Shown here piece by piece: positions 53,067 through 62,141 of a DNA stretch of 64,000 nt. The notes beneath the pieces are model-generated. The model saw only the letters and a list, made by a program, of their open reading frames with translations, searched no databases and was not told the origin of the DNA. The translations under genes and the position numbers were made by a program. The stretch's first letter is position 1, and each line of letters begins with the position of its first letter. Location of the stretch: contig NZ_JAHYSS010000006.1 of NCBI RefSeq assembly GCF_019802255.1, positions 186,001-250,000 on the forward strand, in the 5' to 3' direction. This stretch comes from Pedobacter polysacchareus (GTDB lineage Bacteria > Bacteroidota > Bacteroidia > Sphingobacteriales > Sphingobacteriaceae).

Positions 53067-53831
53067 ATGGAAAAAGTCATTTATGCTGGAACCAGTGGTT
53101 TGATACTTCCCGTTCCAAACAAACAATATTTCCCTATCGAGTTTCGCGATAAAAGCAGGCTCACCTATTATGCGACCTTATTTAACAGCATCGAAATCAA
53201 CAGCTCTTTCTATAAGGTCCCAATGCCCGTTACGGTAAAAAAATGGGCAGATAGTGTTCCTGAAGACTTTAAATTTACGTTTAAACTTTGGCGTGGCATC
53301 ACACATGCACCCGGACTTTCTTTTAACAAAGAAGATGTGAATCGTTTTATAGCAACTATCAATCAGGTAGGAGAAAAGAAAGGCAGTTTACTGGTCCAAT
53401 TTCCACCTAGTATTGTTCAGAAAATCTATATTCCACATGTCATGCGTTTATTGCATACCATCCGGGAAGCCGATCTGGAAGAAAACTGGGATCTTGCAGT
53501 AGAATTTCGCCATGATTCCTGGTATAAGGAAACCACTTACAATTTACTAAATGAATTCAATGCTTCTCTGGTCTTTCACGATAAGCCGGGTTCCGCAAGT
53601 CCGATGAAGGAAATGAAAACTGACTTCATCTACCTGCGTTTTCACGGCCCAAGTGGCGATTATAAAGGAAGTTATGAGGATAGTTTCTTAGCTGAATACA
53701 GTAATTATATCGATGAATGGAGAAAAGAAGGAAAAACAGTTTATGTCTATTTTAACAACACTGCTGGAGATGCCATTCGCAACCTGCAGACTTTAAATGC
53801 TGAATTGGATCAATTGGCTTTAATCCCTTGA
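53067..53831 (+). CDS. DUF72 domain protein (YecE-like)
   Basis: 254 residues, TIM-barrel type. The signature is YAGTSGLILPVP, then YYATLFNSIEINSSFYKVP (Glu and Asn of the putative site), FTFKLWRGITHA, and VYVYFNNTAGDAIRNLQTL at the end. The family's biochemical role is unknown. It is convergent with and slightly overlaps the ABC transporter gene end (12 bp). Confidence 0.9.
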   Translation: MEKVIYAGTSGLILPVPNKQYFPIEFRDKSRLTYYATLFNSIEINSSFYKVPMPVTVKKWADSVPEDFKFTFKLWRGITHAPGLSFNKEDVNRFIATINQVGEKKGSLLVQFPPSIVQKIYIPHVMRLLHTIREADLEENWDLAVEFRHDSWYKETTYNLLNEFNASLVFHDKPGSASPMKEMKTDFIYLRFHGPSGDYKGSYEDSFLAEYSNYIDEWRKEGKTVYVYFNNTAGDAIRNLQTLNAELDQLALIP

Positions 53832-54482
53832 TCTGACATAACCTAAACGCTCCAAATCATTGATATCCTTGATTAAGTGTACCTTTTCGTCTGATAAAAC
53901 ATATAAATCATCTGCTAATTCCAATACATCATGGTACATGTGATCCGTGATAAGAAAGCCTTTCTTTGGTTGTTCTTGTCTGATCAGCTTTTTTATACTT
54001 CCAATCATCAAGGGGCTCAAATGAGAAAATGGCTCATCCAGCATTACAAACTCAGATTTTGCTTTGATCAATATATAAGTTTCCACCAAACGCCTTTGTC
54101 CACCAGAAAGCTGTTTCATTTTACTGCCCTGCTGAAGAATAAATTCTGGGAAAACTTTTTCAAATGGTGCATAATCCAGACTAAAGTCTGAAAACACCCT
54201 CTTTAAAGTTAAATGAGCAGGAATGAAATTATATTGAGGAAGGTACGACAAAAGTTCATGGTGCTGATAGGCTTTGGGTATAGATTGTCCGTCAAAACGA
54301 ACCGACTTATTGCCGGGCACCAGATTACCAAAAATGAGGTTCATCAAGCTCGATTTTCCAGTACCATTCCTACCCAGCAAACCTGTAATTTTACCGGTTT
54401 CACATTTTAGATATACATCAGAAAGGATCTCACGGTTCCCAAATTGCAAGCTTATACTATCTACTTCTAATTGATGAGCCAT
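53820..54482 (-). CDS. ABC transporter ATP-binding protein
   Basis: 220 residues with Walker A GRNGTGKS (37-44), Q-loop region YLPQYNF, signature LSGGQRR, Walker B FVMLDEP and switch His in LITDHMYHD. It pairs with the 112-residue membrane protein 6 bp upstream. No exporter core or binding protein is adjacent, so it may be part of a tiny two-component system. Confidence 0.9.
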   Translation of the reverse strand: MAHQLEVDSISLQFGNREILSDVYLKCETGKITGLLGRNGTGKSSLMNLIFGNLVPGNKSVRFDGQSIPKAYQHHELLSYLPQYNFIPAHLTLKRVFSDFSLDYAPFEKVFPEFILQQGSKMKQLSGGQRRLVETYILIKAKSEFVMLDEPFSHLSPLMIGSIKKLIRQEQPKKGFLITDHMYHDVLELADDLYVLSDEKVHLIKDINDLERLGYVRSRD

Positions 54483-54488
54483 ATGATC

Positions 54489-54827
54489 TTATACAAAAAG
54501 GTTAAAGAAATCTATACTTACACCAGGGAATTTCCCTGACAATAGGAAAAGAAATAAAAAGATCAAAAATTCCATCATCATGGTTCCAAACCATAAAAAT
54601 GTTTTGGAAATACCCAGGTTCTGATAATATAAAAACTCTTTATACTTGTATTTACTGATGTAATAAGCGACAATTCCAAGTGTAGCAATTTTAAACCAGA
54701 TCAAAATGGTCAGTGCAGGTATCCCCAGGTAAGCAAATAATGAGGCACAGGCAATAGAGGTCACAAATGTGGCCGGAAAGAAGCTCGAGTAAAAAGTCAA
54801 TAAGAGACGGAAGAACTTGAACTTCAT
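54489..54827 (-). CDS. Small membrane protein paired with the ABC ATPase
   Basis: 112 residues, about three or four membrane helices and no signal sequence other than the first. It ends 6 bp before the ATPase start, on the same strand. The number of helices is low for a full ABC permease, so dimers or a remote role are likely. No family recognised. The function can only be inferred from pairing. Confidence 0.7.
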   Translation of the reverse strand: MKFKFFRLLLTFYSSFFPATFVTSIACASLFAYLGIPALTILIWFKIATLGIVAYYISKYKYKEFLYYQNLGISKTFLWFGTMMMEFLIFLFLFLLSGKFPGVSIDFFNLFV

Positions 54828-54866
54828 TCAGGTTATGAAAAAGGATGTTTCACAAATTACGATTAT

Positions 54867-55237
54867 TTAAGGAGAAGATTTCACTCTTTTCAGAAAATTA
54901 CTTAAATCCTGAACGAATCGCTTTGGCTGTTCATAATGGATGTTATGACCCGTATTTTCAAAAATAATGTGCGTAATAAATTCCGGATAGGCATCATAAA
55001 AAGCAGTACTGACTCCACCACCTCTGGACCAACCACCAATGACCGCTTTTTTAATTTCCAATTGATCCATCAGTTGTTTAATATCATCACCCACATGGTA
55101 TAAGGATACTGGATGTGTAGGAATATCAGTCTGCCCATGACCATAATAATCGATGGCTATCAGGTTCTTGTGGCCTTGAGCTTTTAGAAAAAAACAAATG
55201 CGAATAATAATAAAAAAAGAGCAATACTACGCTTCAT
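54867..55237 (-). pseudogene. Decayed secreted alpha/beta hydrolase
   Basis: The ATG at 55237 opens a signal-like sequence (KRSIALFLLLFAFVFF) and stops at once. One base out of frame the hydrolase resumes: LKAQGHKNLIAIDYYGHGQT, then GGWSRGGG (nucleophile Ser) and DAYPEF, which jumps directly to ITHIIFENTGHNIHYEQPKRF, the C-terminal His region. About 100 residues between and most of the N-terminal strands are missing. A 1-base frameshift occurs at a 7-T run. Not functional. Confidence 0.72.
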
Positions 55238-55265
55238 AAAATTGTTAAGGTTATGCTTTCTAACA

Positions 55266-58247
55266 CTATGGTGCACCATCAGTGAGCAATTGTTTAAAGC
55301 CAGGTCCTGGTGTAATTTTCAATTTCGCAAGCTTTGTTCTGACTGCCGCAACCTTTTCCTTTTCTCCGGTAGCCTGATAATGGATGATCAATTCTGAATA
55401 AGCAGGAAACAGGTATGGATTTGCAGCAATCGCTTTTTCATATAATGCAGCAACAGTCCCTTTATTCCTATCCTTAGCAGCCTGAAGTTTTCCTTGCGTA
55501 TAGTAATAATCTGCCATATAAAAAGGATCCCCCTTAGCAATAATGGTATTAAACAAGCTTTCAGCCTGGTCAATATGACCTGTTTTGGTCAATAAAAGGT
55601 TATACCTCAACTGGTCTGCCGCCCTTACTGCTTGATCCCCCTTTATAAAGGGCTGAAGATACTCCCCCGCCTGATCCATGTCTCCTTTTGAGGCATAGAA
55701 ATCTGCAATCCTAAGGTTATAATCCGTACGAGCATTGCCCGAAGCTGCCAGAATGCGCTGTGCTTCTTTTAGGGTAAAAATAGCGGCATCATATTGCCGA
55801 TTCATAGCCAATGCATCCGCATATTTGTTTCTATACTCAAAATTCTGCGGTTTCTGCTCCACCAATCCTTTCAGAACAGCTACTGGTTCTTCGGCATAGC
55901 CTAGAGTAGATTTCAATACTGCAGCATAAGCTACTGCATCATCCCTGCGATCTCTGAGATAGGTAGAAACTGTTGCGCCAGTTTTACCATATTCACTGGC
56001 AGTAGCCATGGATTCCGCGATCATTCCATTTTTCTTATACATCTCTGCCAATGACAAACTGATGCCCGCAAGCTCCTGGTAATCATCTTCCAGACGGAAG
56101 GCCTTATCCAGGTAAAATGCTTGTTTTAAAACACCGGTTTGCTGGTCAATTTCAACTGCAGCAAACCTGGCTGCATATAAATCTGCATAAGCAGTATAAA
56201 TCGGTGCATATTTTGGATCCAGCCCTTCTGCCTTTTTAATCCAGGCTTCTGCAGCTTTAAAGTCTTTTCTTTCTGTTTTCAATTGGGCATAATAAAGATA
56301 GGCCGGCAAATACAAAGGATCGTACACCAATGCGGTATCCAGATAATTTGTAGCCAGCCTCAAATTAGTCCTGCTCCTATCCTTACTTTTATTCAGGTAC
56401 ACTTCCGCCCAGTTGCTGGCCATTGCTTTTTGATCTCCGGCCAGGTAAGCACGCTCTTTTTTGACCAGCTGATCCAGAAACGCATACATATCCGGGTCTT
56501 TAGTTTTCAAATCAGAGGTCGTATTCATGGATTTAAAATCCAATGGATGCACCTTCACCGGTTCAAAATAGGCAGGATAAGTTTGTGCGAAATACTCGCT
56601 TTCATTGTTTTGAGAATAGTAATCCAGTGTTCTTTTCTCTTTCATGGCCTGATAATACAAGGCCCTGATTTTACGGCATTCCGCATCGGTAAGCACCCGA
56701 CCATGAAAAAGGTGGACATATTCATGAAGGATCACATTTCTTTCCAGAAAAGCGCCGCGTTCTACATATTCTATAGCTGCAGCACCACTTCCCACCCCAC
56801 GGATATCCATCCATTGCCTATTGTCGAAAGTAGTCATATAGCGAAAATATGGGGCATTCATCGTTACCGCAAGATCTTTGTGTAATGGTGGAATCCGGAA
56901 AGATTCTCCCTGTTTAGAAAGAAAAGGAAAATACACCACCGCAGTAAATAATTGGTTCCAGGCCATTGCTTTCACTGTTTCACCAGGATAATAGTTCACA
57001 TCAGGAAATACCTTTTGAAAATTGGCCATATCATTGATATTCCTGGTATTCAAGGTATTTGAGATCGAGTCGTACACCGCCAGATAAGGGATTCTTTTAG
57101 ACTTAATCACAGCAGATAAGCCATTGTGTGCAGGTCCGTAATGCTTTTTCCTAAGCAGTATATTGCTAAAGATGTTTTCTGCTGAATCCAGTCTGGTTTT
57201 ACGATCCATGTCGAAGGCAATATAATAGATCGAAGCGCGGTGCATGCCAGGAAGTACGGATGCCGGATATTGTTTTTCTACTGTTCTGGTGGTTTCAATC
57301 GCATTGGCGACCTCCCCTTTACTCAGCTGCACATCTGCCTTTTCCAAAGCTTTTCTGATGACCTCATCATCTTTCTCCACATAATCGGCATACGTGAGGT
57401 TGGTATGTCCATTTCCCCAATGCCAGTTCGTTTGAAAATGAAGCGGATTGATGGCCAGTGCCAATTCCCATTGTGCCGCCATCGCATTTAGCTGTGTGGC
57501 ATCAACTCGTCGCCAGATCGCATAACCATAACTAAACCGCGCATCGGCATTATATGGATCTAAGGTTAATGACTGCTTTAAGGGGGCCTCTGCCAGCTCT
57601 GGCTGCTGGTTCCAGAAGTAAACATCTGCTTCCAGCAGGTAAGCAGCGGCACTATTGGGATGCTGCTGAATGACTTTTTTGGCAATTTTAAGCGCCTCAG
57701 TATAGTTTTTTTGAAGCAATCGTGTCCTGCCCAGCATCAGCCAAAGTTTTTCTGAAGACTGCTGATCATCCGAGGCCTTGTCTTTTTTCGAATGCTGTTC
57801 GTTCTTAGCAGACTTATTTTTTAGTGCTAGCTCGCAAAGCAATGCAGCTTCTGTTAATCTCCAAGCCTGAATTTCTAAGAAAGCTTTTAACAGAATTGCT
57901 TTTTCATTTTCCGGCTGTGTCTTTCTCAATTCATCTACCAGGACTTCAGCCTGCTTGAACTCATTGTTTAGAATGAGGTAATCTGCTGTCAGTAATTTAT
58001 ATGCCGCAGCAGGTTTCTTATTGGCTGAAATTGCCTGTTTGGCTTCCTTCCATAGGCCCAGGCGCAGCATTTTTTCTATGCTTTCTGTTTTGTTTTTAGC
58101 ATTTGAAAAGTTCTTCAGCACTTCCTGCTTTTCTTTTGATAATTGTCGCAATGCCAAGCCCGTACTATCCGGAGCAAAAGTTTGTGCAGAAAGCAAGGAG
58201 ACCTGAAAGCAGATCAAAGCAGAAAGATAAAGGTTCAGCATTTTCAT
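55266..58247 (-). CDS. Large TPR protein with an HEYVH metallopeptidase-like motif
   Basis: 993 residues from the ATG at 58247, chosen because it opens a signal peptide (KMLNLYLSALICFQVSLLSA); a start 14 codons earlier has a non-signal lead. Multiple TPR helices run from about 90 to 450 and from 640 to the end (LMLGRTRLLQKNYTEALKIAK, AAEAWIKKAEGLDPKYAPIY). Between them, residues 508-512 are HEYVH, preceded by hydrophobic VIL, an HExxH-like zinc motif. A third ligand, perhaps a Glu downstream (NNESEYFAQTY), may complete a gluzincin site. It is exported. No substrate is known. Confidence 0.72.
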   Translation of the reverse strand: MKMLNLYLSALICFQVSLLSAQTFAPDSTGLALRQLSKEKQEVLKNFSNAKNKTESIEKMLRLGLWKEAKQAISANKKPAAAYKLLTADYLILNNEFKQAEVLVDELRKTQPENEKAILLKAFLEIQAWRLTEAALLCELALKNKSAKNEQHSKKDKASDDQQSSEKLWLMLGRTRLLQKNYTEALKIAKKVIQQHPNSAAAYLLEADVYFWNQQPELAEAPLKQSLTLDPYNADARFSYGYAIWRRVDATQLNAMAAQWELALAINPLHFQTNWHWGNGHTNLTYADYVEKDDEVIRKALEKADVQLSKGEVANAIETTRTVEKQYPASVLPGMHRASIYYIAFDMDRKTRLDSAENIFSNILLRKKHYGPAHNGLSAVIKSKRIPYLAVYDSISNTLNTRNINDMANFQKVFPDVNYYPGETVKAMAWNQLFTAVVYFPFLSKQGESFRIPPLHKDLAVTMNAPYFRYMTTFDNRQWMDIRGVGSGAAAIEYVERGAFLERNVILHEYVHLFHGRVLTDAECRKIRALYYQAMKEKRTLDYYSQNNESEYFAQTYPAYFEPVKVHPLDFKSMNTTSDLKTKDPDMYAFLDQLVKKERAYLAGDQKAMASNWAEVYLNKSKDRSRTNLRLATNYLDTALVYDPLYLPAYLYYAQLKTERKDFKAAEAWIKKAEGLDPKYAPIYTAYADLYAARFAAVEIDQQTGVLKQAFYLDKAFRLEDDYQELAGISLSLAEMYKKNGMIAESMATASEYGKTGATVSTYLRDRRDDAVAYAAVLKSTLGYAEEPVAVLKGLVEQKPQNFEYRNKYADALAMNRQYDAAIFTLKEAQRILAASGNARTDYNLRIADFYASKGDMDQAGEYLQPFIKGDQAVRAADQLRYNLLLTKTGHIDQAESLFNTIIAKGDPFYMADYYYTQGKLQAAKDRNKGTVAALYEKAIAANPYLFPAYSELIIHYQATGEKEKVAAVRTKLAKLKITPGPGFKQLLTDGAP

Positions 58248-58349
58248 AATATCAATAATACCATAAAAAAGATTATAAAAAAAAAGCAACCCTCCTGCGC
58301 TCTGCCGAAGTGTTGCTTAATCAAGAAATTTTACGCTGTTTAGAACCGA

Positions 58350-58718
58350 CTATTCAGCTACTAAATCTAAAGCTGCTGCTTTAGCTGCAGTCGTCAGATC
58401 ATCCACTTCTGCATCATGCGTATGGCTGCGTACTGCTGCAATACTCCGTTCCATATCCAACCAGTACTCATAGTAACCACTACGGGCAAGCACCTGATTG
58501 TCTGCGTCCTTTAATATAAAGAAAGAACCCTGCTCGTCCGTTTGTCTACTGAAACGCTGTGCAAATTTTGAATTGGCTCTTACCAATTCTACTTGCTTTT
58601 CGCAGGAAATCTTGGCGGCAGTTTTATCTGCACTATGCAATACGATACCGCCTGATTTTAGCTTTAGGTTAAAATGGAACTTGTTGTCAAGGTCTTTTAT
58701 AATCTGAAATTTCGCCAT
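58350..58718 (-). CDS. YegP/DUF1508-like protein
   Basis: 122 residues from the ATG at 58718 (MAKFQIIKDLDNKFHF). Two related units follow: FHFNLKLKSGGIVLHSADKTAA and GSFFILKDADNQVLARSGYY, the UPF0339 pattern of FxLKxxNGxxi-like beta hairpins. The second half ends in an acidic tail. The role is unknown. Expression may be high because the protein is small and acidic. The reading start 18 codons earlier is unlikely. Confidence 0.75.
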   Translation of the reverse strand: MAKFQIIKDLDNKFHFNLKLKSGGIVLHSADKTAAKISCEKQVELVRANSKFAQRFSRQTDEQGSFFILKDADNQVLARSGYYEYWLDMERSIAAVRSHTHDAEVDDLTTAAKAAALDLVAE

Positions 58719-58871
58719 CACTCTTGTTAAGTTTACGACTACAAATTTAAGCTCATGAATTAGAAAAAACACACATCCTTGTCAATCGAAAAACTGATAA
58801 TTATCAATTTAAATTAAAGTTATTACCGCAACATGACCTTTATTATGGCCCGAATGCAGAAAAATTAGCAG

Positions 58872-58879
58872 TAACTTTG
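58872..58879 (+). promoter_or_regulatory. -7 promoter element for the Crp/Fnr gene
   Basis: TAACTTTG, an exact TAnnTTTG match, 45 bp before the start codon. Confidence 0.5.
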
Positions 58880-58923
58880 TCGCATCAAAAAGGATTCAAT
58901 TCAAAGAATAGAGAAAGAGCATT

Positions 58924-59646
58924 ATGAGCCTAGCCGGTATTTTCCCAATTGATCAATGGAATTTCAAATCCCAATCTATCCTGAAAAGCATTCCCGAAGA
59001 AGACCAGAATCGTCTTTATGCGAATATGACGATCGAGAGCTATAACAAAGGGGATGTGATTTTCAAAGAAGGCGCAGTTCCTTCCGGGATATTTTTCATC
59101 CAGAAAGGAATCGTGAAAAAGTATAAAGTAGATCGGGATGGCCGGGAGCAGATCATGTATGTAGCAGGCACTGATGAGCTGATTGGTTATCATGCCATCC
59201 TTTCTGAGCAGCGGTATCCTGATTCGGCATCCGCTATTGAAGACTGTGTAATTGCCTTTATTCCTAAAGAAGATTTCCTGGAAGTACTCCACAACTCTGC
59301 AATTTTATCTCAGCGTTTGCTGAAAAATATGAGCCATGAGTATGCGGTGCTGACCAATAATATCTCTGTATTTACACAGCGTACGGCAAGGGAAAGAGTG
59401 GCGATCACGCTGATTGTGCTGAGAGAAAAATACAAGAATGAGGAATCAAATGAGGAGGCCATCAACATTTCCCGCAGCGACTTGTCGAACATGGCAGGCA
59501 TTGCTAAAGAAAACCTGGTGAGAATCCTGAAAGAGTTCAAAAACCTGGGTCTCCTGGTTTCAGAAGGCCGTAAAATCACGATTACTAATATCAAAATGCT
59601 GGTAGAAATCTCTAGTTACAGCAATAAAACCCTTAAACTTCGCTAA
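58924..59646 (+). CDS. Crp/Fnr-family transcription regulator
   Basis: 240 residues. The N-terminal cyclic-nucleotide-binding-like domain covers about 20-140 (GDVIFKEGAVPSGIFFIQKGIVK, and VAGTDELIGYHAIL). The C-terminal Crp HTH covers about 165-235 (INISRSDLSNMAGIAKENLVRILKEF). There is no FNR-type cysteine cluster, so oxygen sensing through Fe-S is unlikely. It overlaps the end of the SMUG2-like gene on the other strand by 14 bp. The effector is unknown. Confidence 0.92.
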   Translation: MSLAGIFPIDQWNFKSQSILKSIPEEDQNRLYANMTIESYNKGDVIFKEGAVPSGIFFIQKGIVKKYKVDRDGREQIMYVAGTDELIGYHAILSEQRYPDSASAIEDCVIAFIPKEDFLEVLHNSAILSQRLLKNMSHEYAVLTNNISVFTQRTARERVAITLIVLREKYKNEESNEEAINISRSDLSNMAGIAKENLVRILKEFKNLGLLVSEGRKITITNIKMLVEISSYSNKTLKLR

Positions 59647-60325
59647 AAGCACGCAGATATTTATCGATATAGACTGACTTTTCCTTAGACTTATACTGCA
59701 TGATATACCTGGGATGTTCCAGTGCAACAATCTTTTTGAAAAACTGATGTGCTTCGTTCAGTTTTCTAAAGAAAGCCTCATTTTTACCTGTTCCAAAGCA
59801 AAAACAAACCTCAGTTTCAAAGCCCATCTCAATTTGTTTTCGGATGTTCTCTACAATAAATGGATAAACCGATTTCAATAAAGCCGGATTATCGTAATAA
59901 TTGTAATTGGTTTCTTTGCCGTTCTCCCCTATTTTCGTAAAGCCCAATGGACAAATGGAATGGATATAGAACTGCTGATAGAACTGTTCCTCCCCCCCAA
60001 AAGCGGCTATCATCTCATAAATATAGGCAGAAGAAGGCTCGTGCGTCATTGGCCCGGGGTAATCAATATGGCAATTGGCCACTAATCGCTTCGGATCTGT
60101 GAAAGAGATTCCCGTTTGTCCGGAACCGAAACGTCCGGGATTGATGCCCAGAATCAGATGACGTGGCTGGCTATCATTATAATATTTCTGATAAAATTCG
60201 GAGGAAGCGGCCAGGGCCAGCGGGCTTTCCTGAAAAGGATTCATAATCCTGATGCCTTCCGGCAAAATCCCTTTATACGTCAGGCGCTTATTAAAGGCAA
60301 TAATTCGTGCTGCAAAAGTGCTCAT
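59633..60325 (-). CDS. SMUG2/DUF4918-like uracil-DNA glycosylase
   Basis: 230 residues from the ATG at 60325 (STFAARIIAFN); a GTG 9 codons earlier is possible. The UDG-like motif is LILGINPGRFGSGQTGISF with the catalytic Asn, and the second motif is HPRYIMQY. Such enzymes remove uracil or related bases in repair. The gene is 93 bp after dnaA on the same strand, and a terminator lies between them. Confidence 0.78.
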   Translation of the reverse strand: MSTFAARIIAFNKRLTYKGILPEGIRIMNPFQESPLALAASSEFYQKYYNDSQPRHLILGINPGRFGSGQTGISFTDPKRLVANCHIDYPGPMTHEPSSAYIYEMIAAFGGEEQFYQQFYIHSICPLGFTKIGENGKETNYNYYDNPALLKSVYPFIVENIRKQIEMGFETEVCFCFGTGKNEAFFRKLNEAHQFFKKIVALEHPRYIMQYKSKEKSVYIDKYLRAFSEV

Positions 60326-60351
60326 TCCTAAAGATAAATATTCTACCCACA

Positions 60352-60399
60352 AAAAAGCCGGGAACGAAAATCTATAAAGATTTCTATTCCCGGCTTTTT
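60352..60399 (-). terminator. Terminator of dnaA
   Basis: AAAAAGCCGGGAA and TTCCCGGCTTTTT pair around a 22-nt loop that is itself able to form AAATCT/AGATTT. Confidence 0.88.
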
Positions 60400-60417
60400 A
60401 ATATATGCTTAAATGCC

Positions 60418-61851
60418 TTAGCTCATTTTCAGTTTTTTCTCAATGTCATTCACATAAGCTCTGAAAGTCTTATCCGTTTGAATCAGATCTTCTACCGTCT
60501 GACAAGCGTAAATCACTGTAGAGTGATCCCTGCCACCAAAGAAGGCGCCGATAGTTTTCAAAGAAGACTTAGTCATCCCTTTTGATAAATACATAGAAAT
60601 CTGACGGGCCTGAACGATTTCCCTTTTACGGGTCGGCGCTTTTAATAAATGTACCGGAACTTCAAAGTAGTCACAAACCAGCTTCTGGATATAATCCATT
60701 GAAACTTCTTTTGTGGTATTTTTGATAAAGTTCTTCAACATTGATTTAGCCAGCTGCAAATCAATTTCTTTTTTATTCATGGTGGATTGTGCCAATAGCG
60801 AAACCATTGCGCCTTCCAGCTCACGAACGTTGTTGTCAATGTTATGTGCCACGTATTCTACCACTTCATCAGGAAGATCAATTCCATCTGCGTACATTTT
60901 CTTTCTTAAGATCGCAATTCTGGTTTCCAGTTCAGGGATCTGAAGATCTGCTGATAGGCCCCATTTGAAACGACTCAATAAGCGTTCCTCTAAACCGGTA
61001 AGGTCTTTTGGAGACTTATCAGAAGTGATGATGATCTGCTTGCCGGATTGGTGTAAATGGTTGAAGATGTGGAAGAAGATATCCTGAGTTTTTTCTTTTC
61101 CAGCGAAGTTGTGAATATCATCCATGATGATCACATCCATTGCCTGATAGAAATTCACGAAATCATTAATGGTATTGTTTTTCAATGATTCTACGAACTG
61201 CTGACAGAATTTTTCACATGATAAGTAGATCACTAACTTATCAGGAAGGTTTTGTCTGATTTCATTTCCAATCGCCTGTGCCAAGTGGGTTTTTCCCAAA
61301 CCTGAAGCACCATAGATCATTAATGGGTTAAATGAAGTTGCACCAGGTTTTGCCGCTACCGCATGTCCTGCCGAACGGGCAAGGCGGTTACAATCCCCTT
61401 CCACAAAAGTATCAAACGTATAGTTTGAATTCAGCTGTGGATCTACATTCATCTTTTTCAATCCAGGAATCACAAATGGATTCTTAATGTCTCTGTTCAC
61501 ATTTACAGGAACCGGCATAGATTGTTTCCTGTTGGTAGAAGACATGCTTCCGTTTGATGGCATATTAGTCGTATAAGGCAGTGCTCCATTTGTAGATTTA
61601 TCTACCACTATATTATACTCTAAACGTCCTTCTGCGCCAAGTTGTTGTTTAACCGTTTTACGTAATAATGCCACGTAATGCTCTTCCAGCCACTCGTAGA
61701 AGAACAAACTAGGTACTTGTACAGTTAAAACGCTGCCTTCCAGCTTAAGGGCTGATATCGGTTCGAACCAGGTCTTGAAGCTCTGGGCCGGGATATTATC
61801 CTTTATGATTTGGAGACAGTTATTCCATACTTGGGTACAAGTGTTTTGCAT
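60418..61851 (-). CDS. dnaA: Chromosomal replication initiator DnaA
   Basis: 477 residues. Domain I (1-80, WNNCLQIIKDNIPAQSFKTWF), a low-complexity linker (about 85-140), the AAA+ domain with Walker A GASGLGKT (181-188) and Walker B VIIMDDIHNFAGK, and domain IV ending in GGRDHSTVIYAC, the DnaA-box reading helix. It binds DnaA boxes at oriC and opens the origin. A cluster of DnaA-box-like sites lies about 165-205 bp upstream, so the gene is probably autoregulated and may neighbour the origin. Confidence 0.97.
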   Translation of the reverse strand: MQNTCTQVWNNCLQIIKDNIPAQSFKTWFEPISALKLEGSVLTVQVPSLFFYEWLEEHYVALLRKTVKQQLGAEGRLEYNIVVDKSTNGALPYTTNMPSNGSMSSTNRKQSMPVPVNVNRDIKNPFVIPGLKKMNVDPQLNSNYTFDTFVEGDCNRLARSAGHAVAAKPGATSFNPLMIYGASGLGKTHLAQAIGNEIRQNLPDKLVIYLSCEKFCQQFVESLKNNTINDFVNFYQAMDVIIMDDIHNFAGKEKTQDIFFHIFNHLHQSGKQIIITSDKSPKDLTGLEERLLSRFKWGLSADLQIPELETRIAILRKKMYADGIDLPDEVVEYVAHNIDNNVRELEGAMVSLLAQSTMNKKEIDLQLAKSMLKNFIKNTTKEVSMDYIQKLVCDYFEVPVHLLKAPTRKREIVQARQISMYLSKGMTKSSLKTIGAFFGGRDHSTVIYACQTVEDLIQTDKTFRAYVNDIEKKLKMS

Positions 61852-62015
61852 AGGTTCTCTTTAATTTTACGGTTTTAAACTTTAAAACAGCGAATGGATC
61901 CGTTGTTTTGGGAGTGCGAAGATCATAAATTTTACTAACATTGAAGCGGAAAATTTCACCTTTTTCGTAACTCGCTCATTAGTAATTTTATACAGAGGGG
62001 ATAACTTTGTCTGGC

Positions 62016-62056
62016 TGTGGATAACTACGAGATATCCACAAATAAAGATTTCCACA
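62016..62056. promoter_or_regulatory. DnaA-box cluster upstream of dnaA (candidate origin or dnaA control region)
   Basis: TGTGGATAA (62016-62024) is an exact box in reverse; ATATCCACA (62032-62040) and ATTTCCACA (62048-62056) differ by one base each from TTATCCACA. AGGGGATAA at 61996 is weaker. AT-rich sequence follows to 62100. The intergenic region 61852-62141 has no gene. Confidence 0.6.
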
Positions 62057-62141
62057 TTTGAGCGTCAGGCTTAATTTTTCTCTAAATTACATTATTAAAA
62101 TGAGATACGTTCCATCCAAATTATAAAGAATAAAAAGAACA

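Noticed and set aside
61760-61775. GGTTCGAACC, resembling a tRNA T-loop
   Set aside because: It is inside the dnaA coding frame, and no cloverleaf forms. I found no tRNA in the window.
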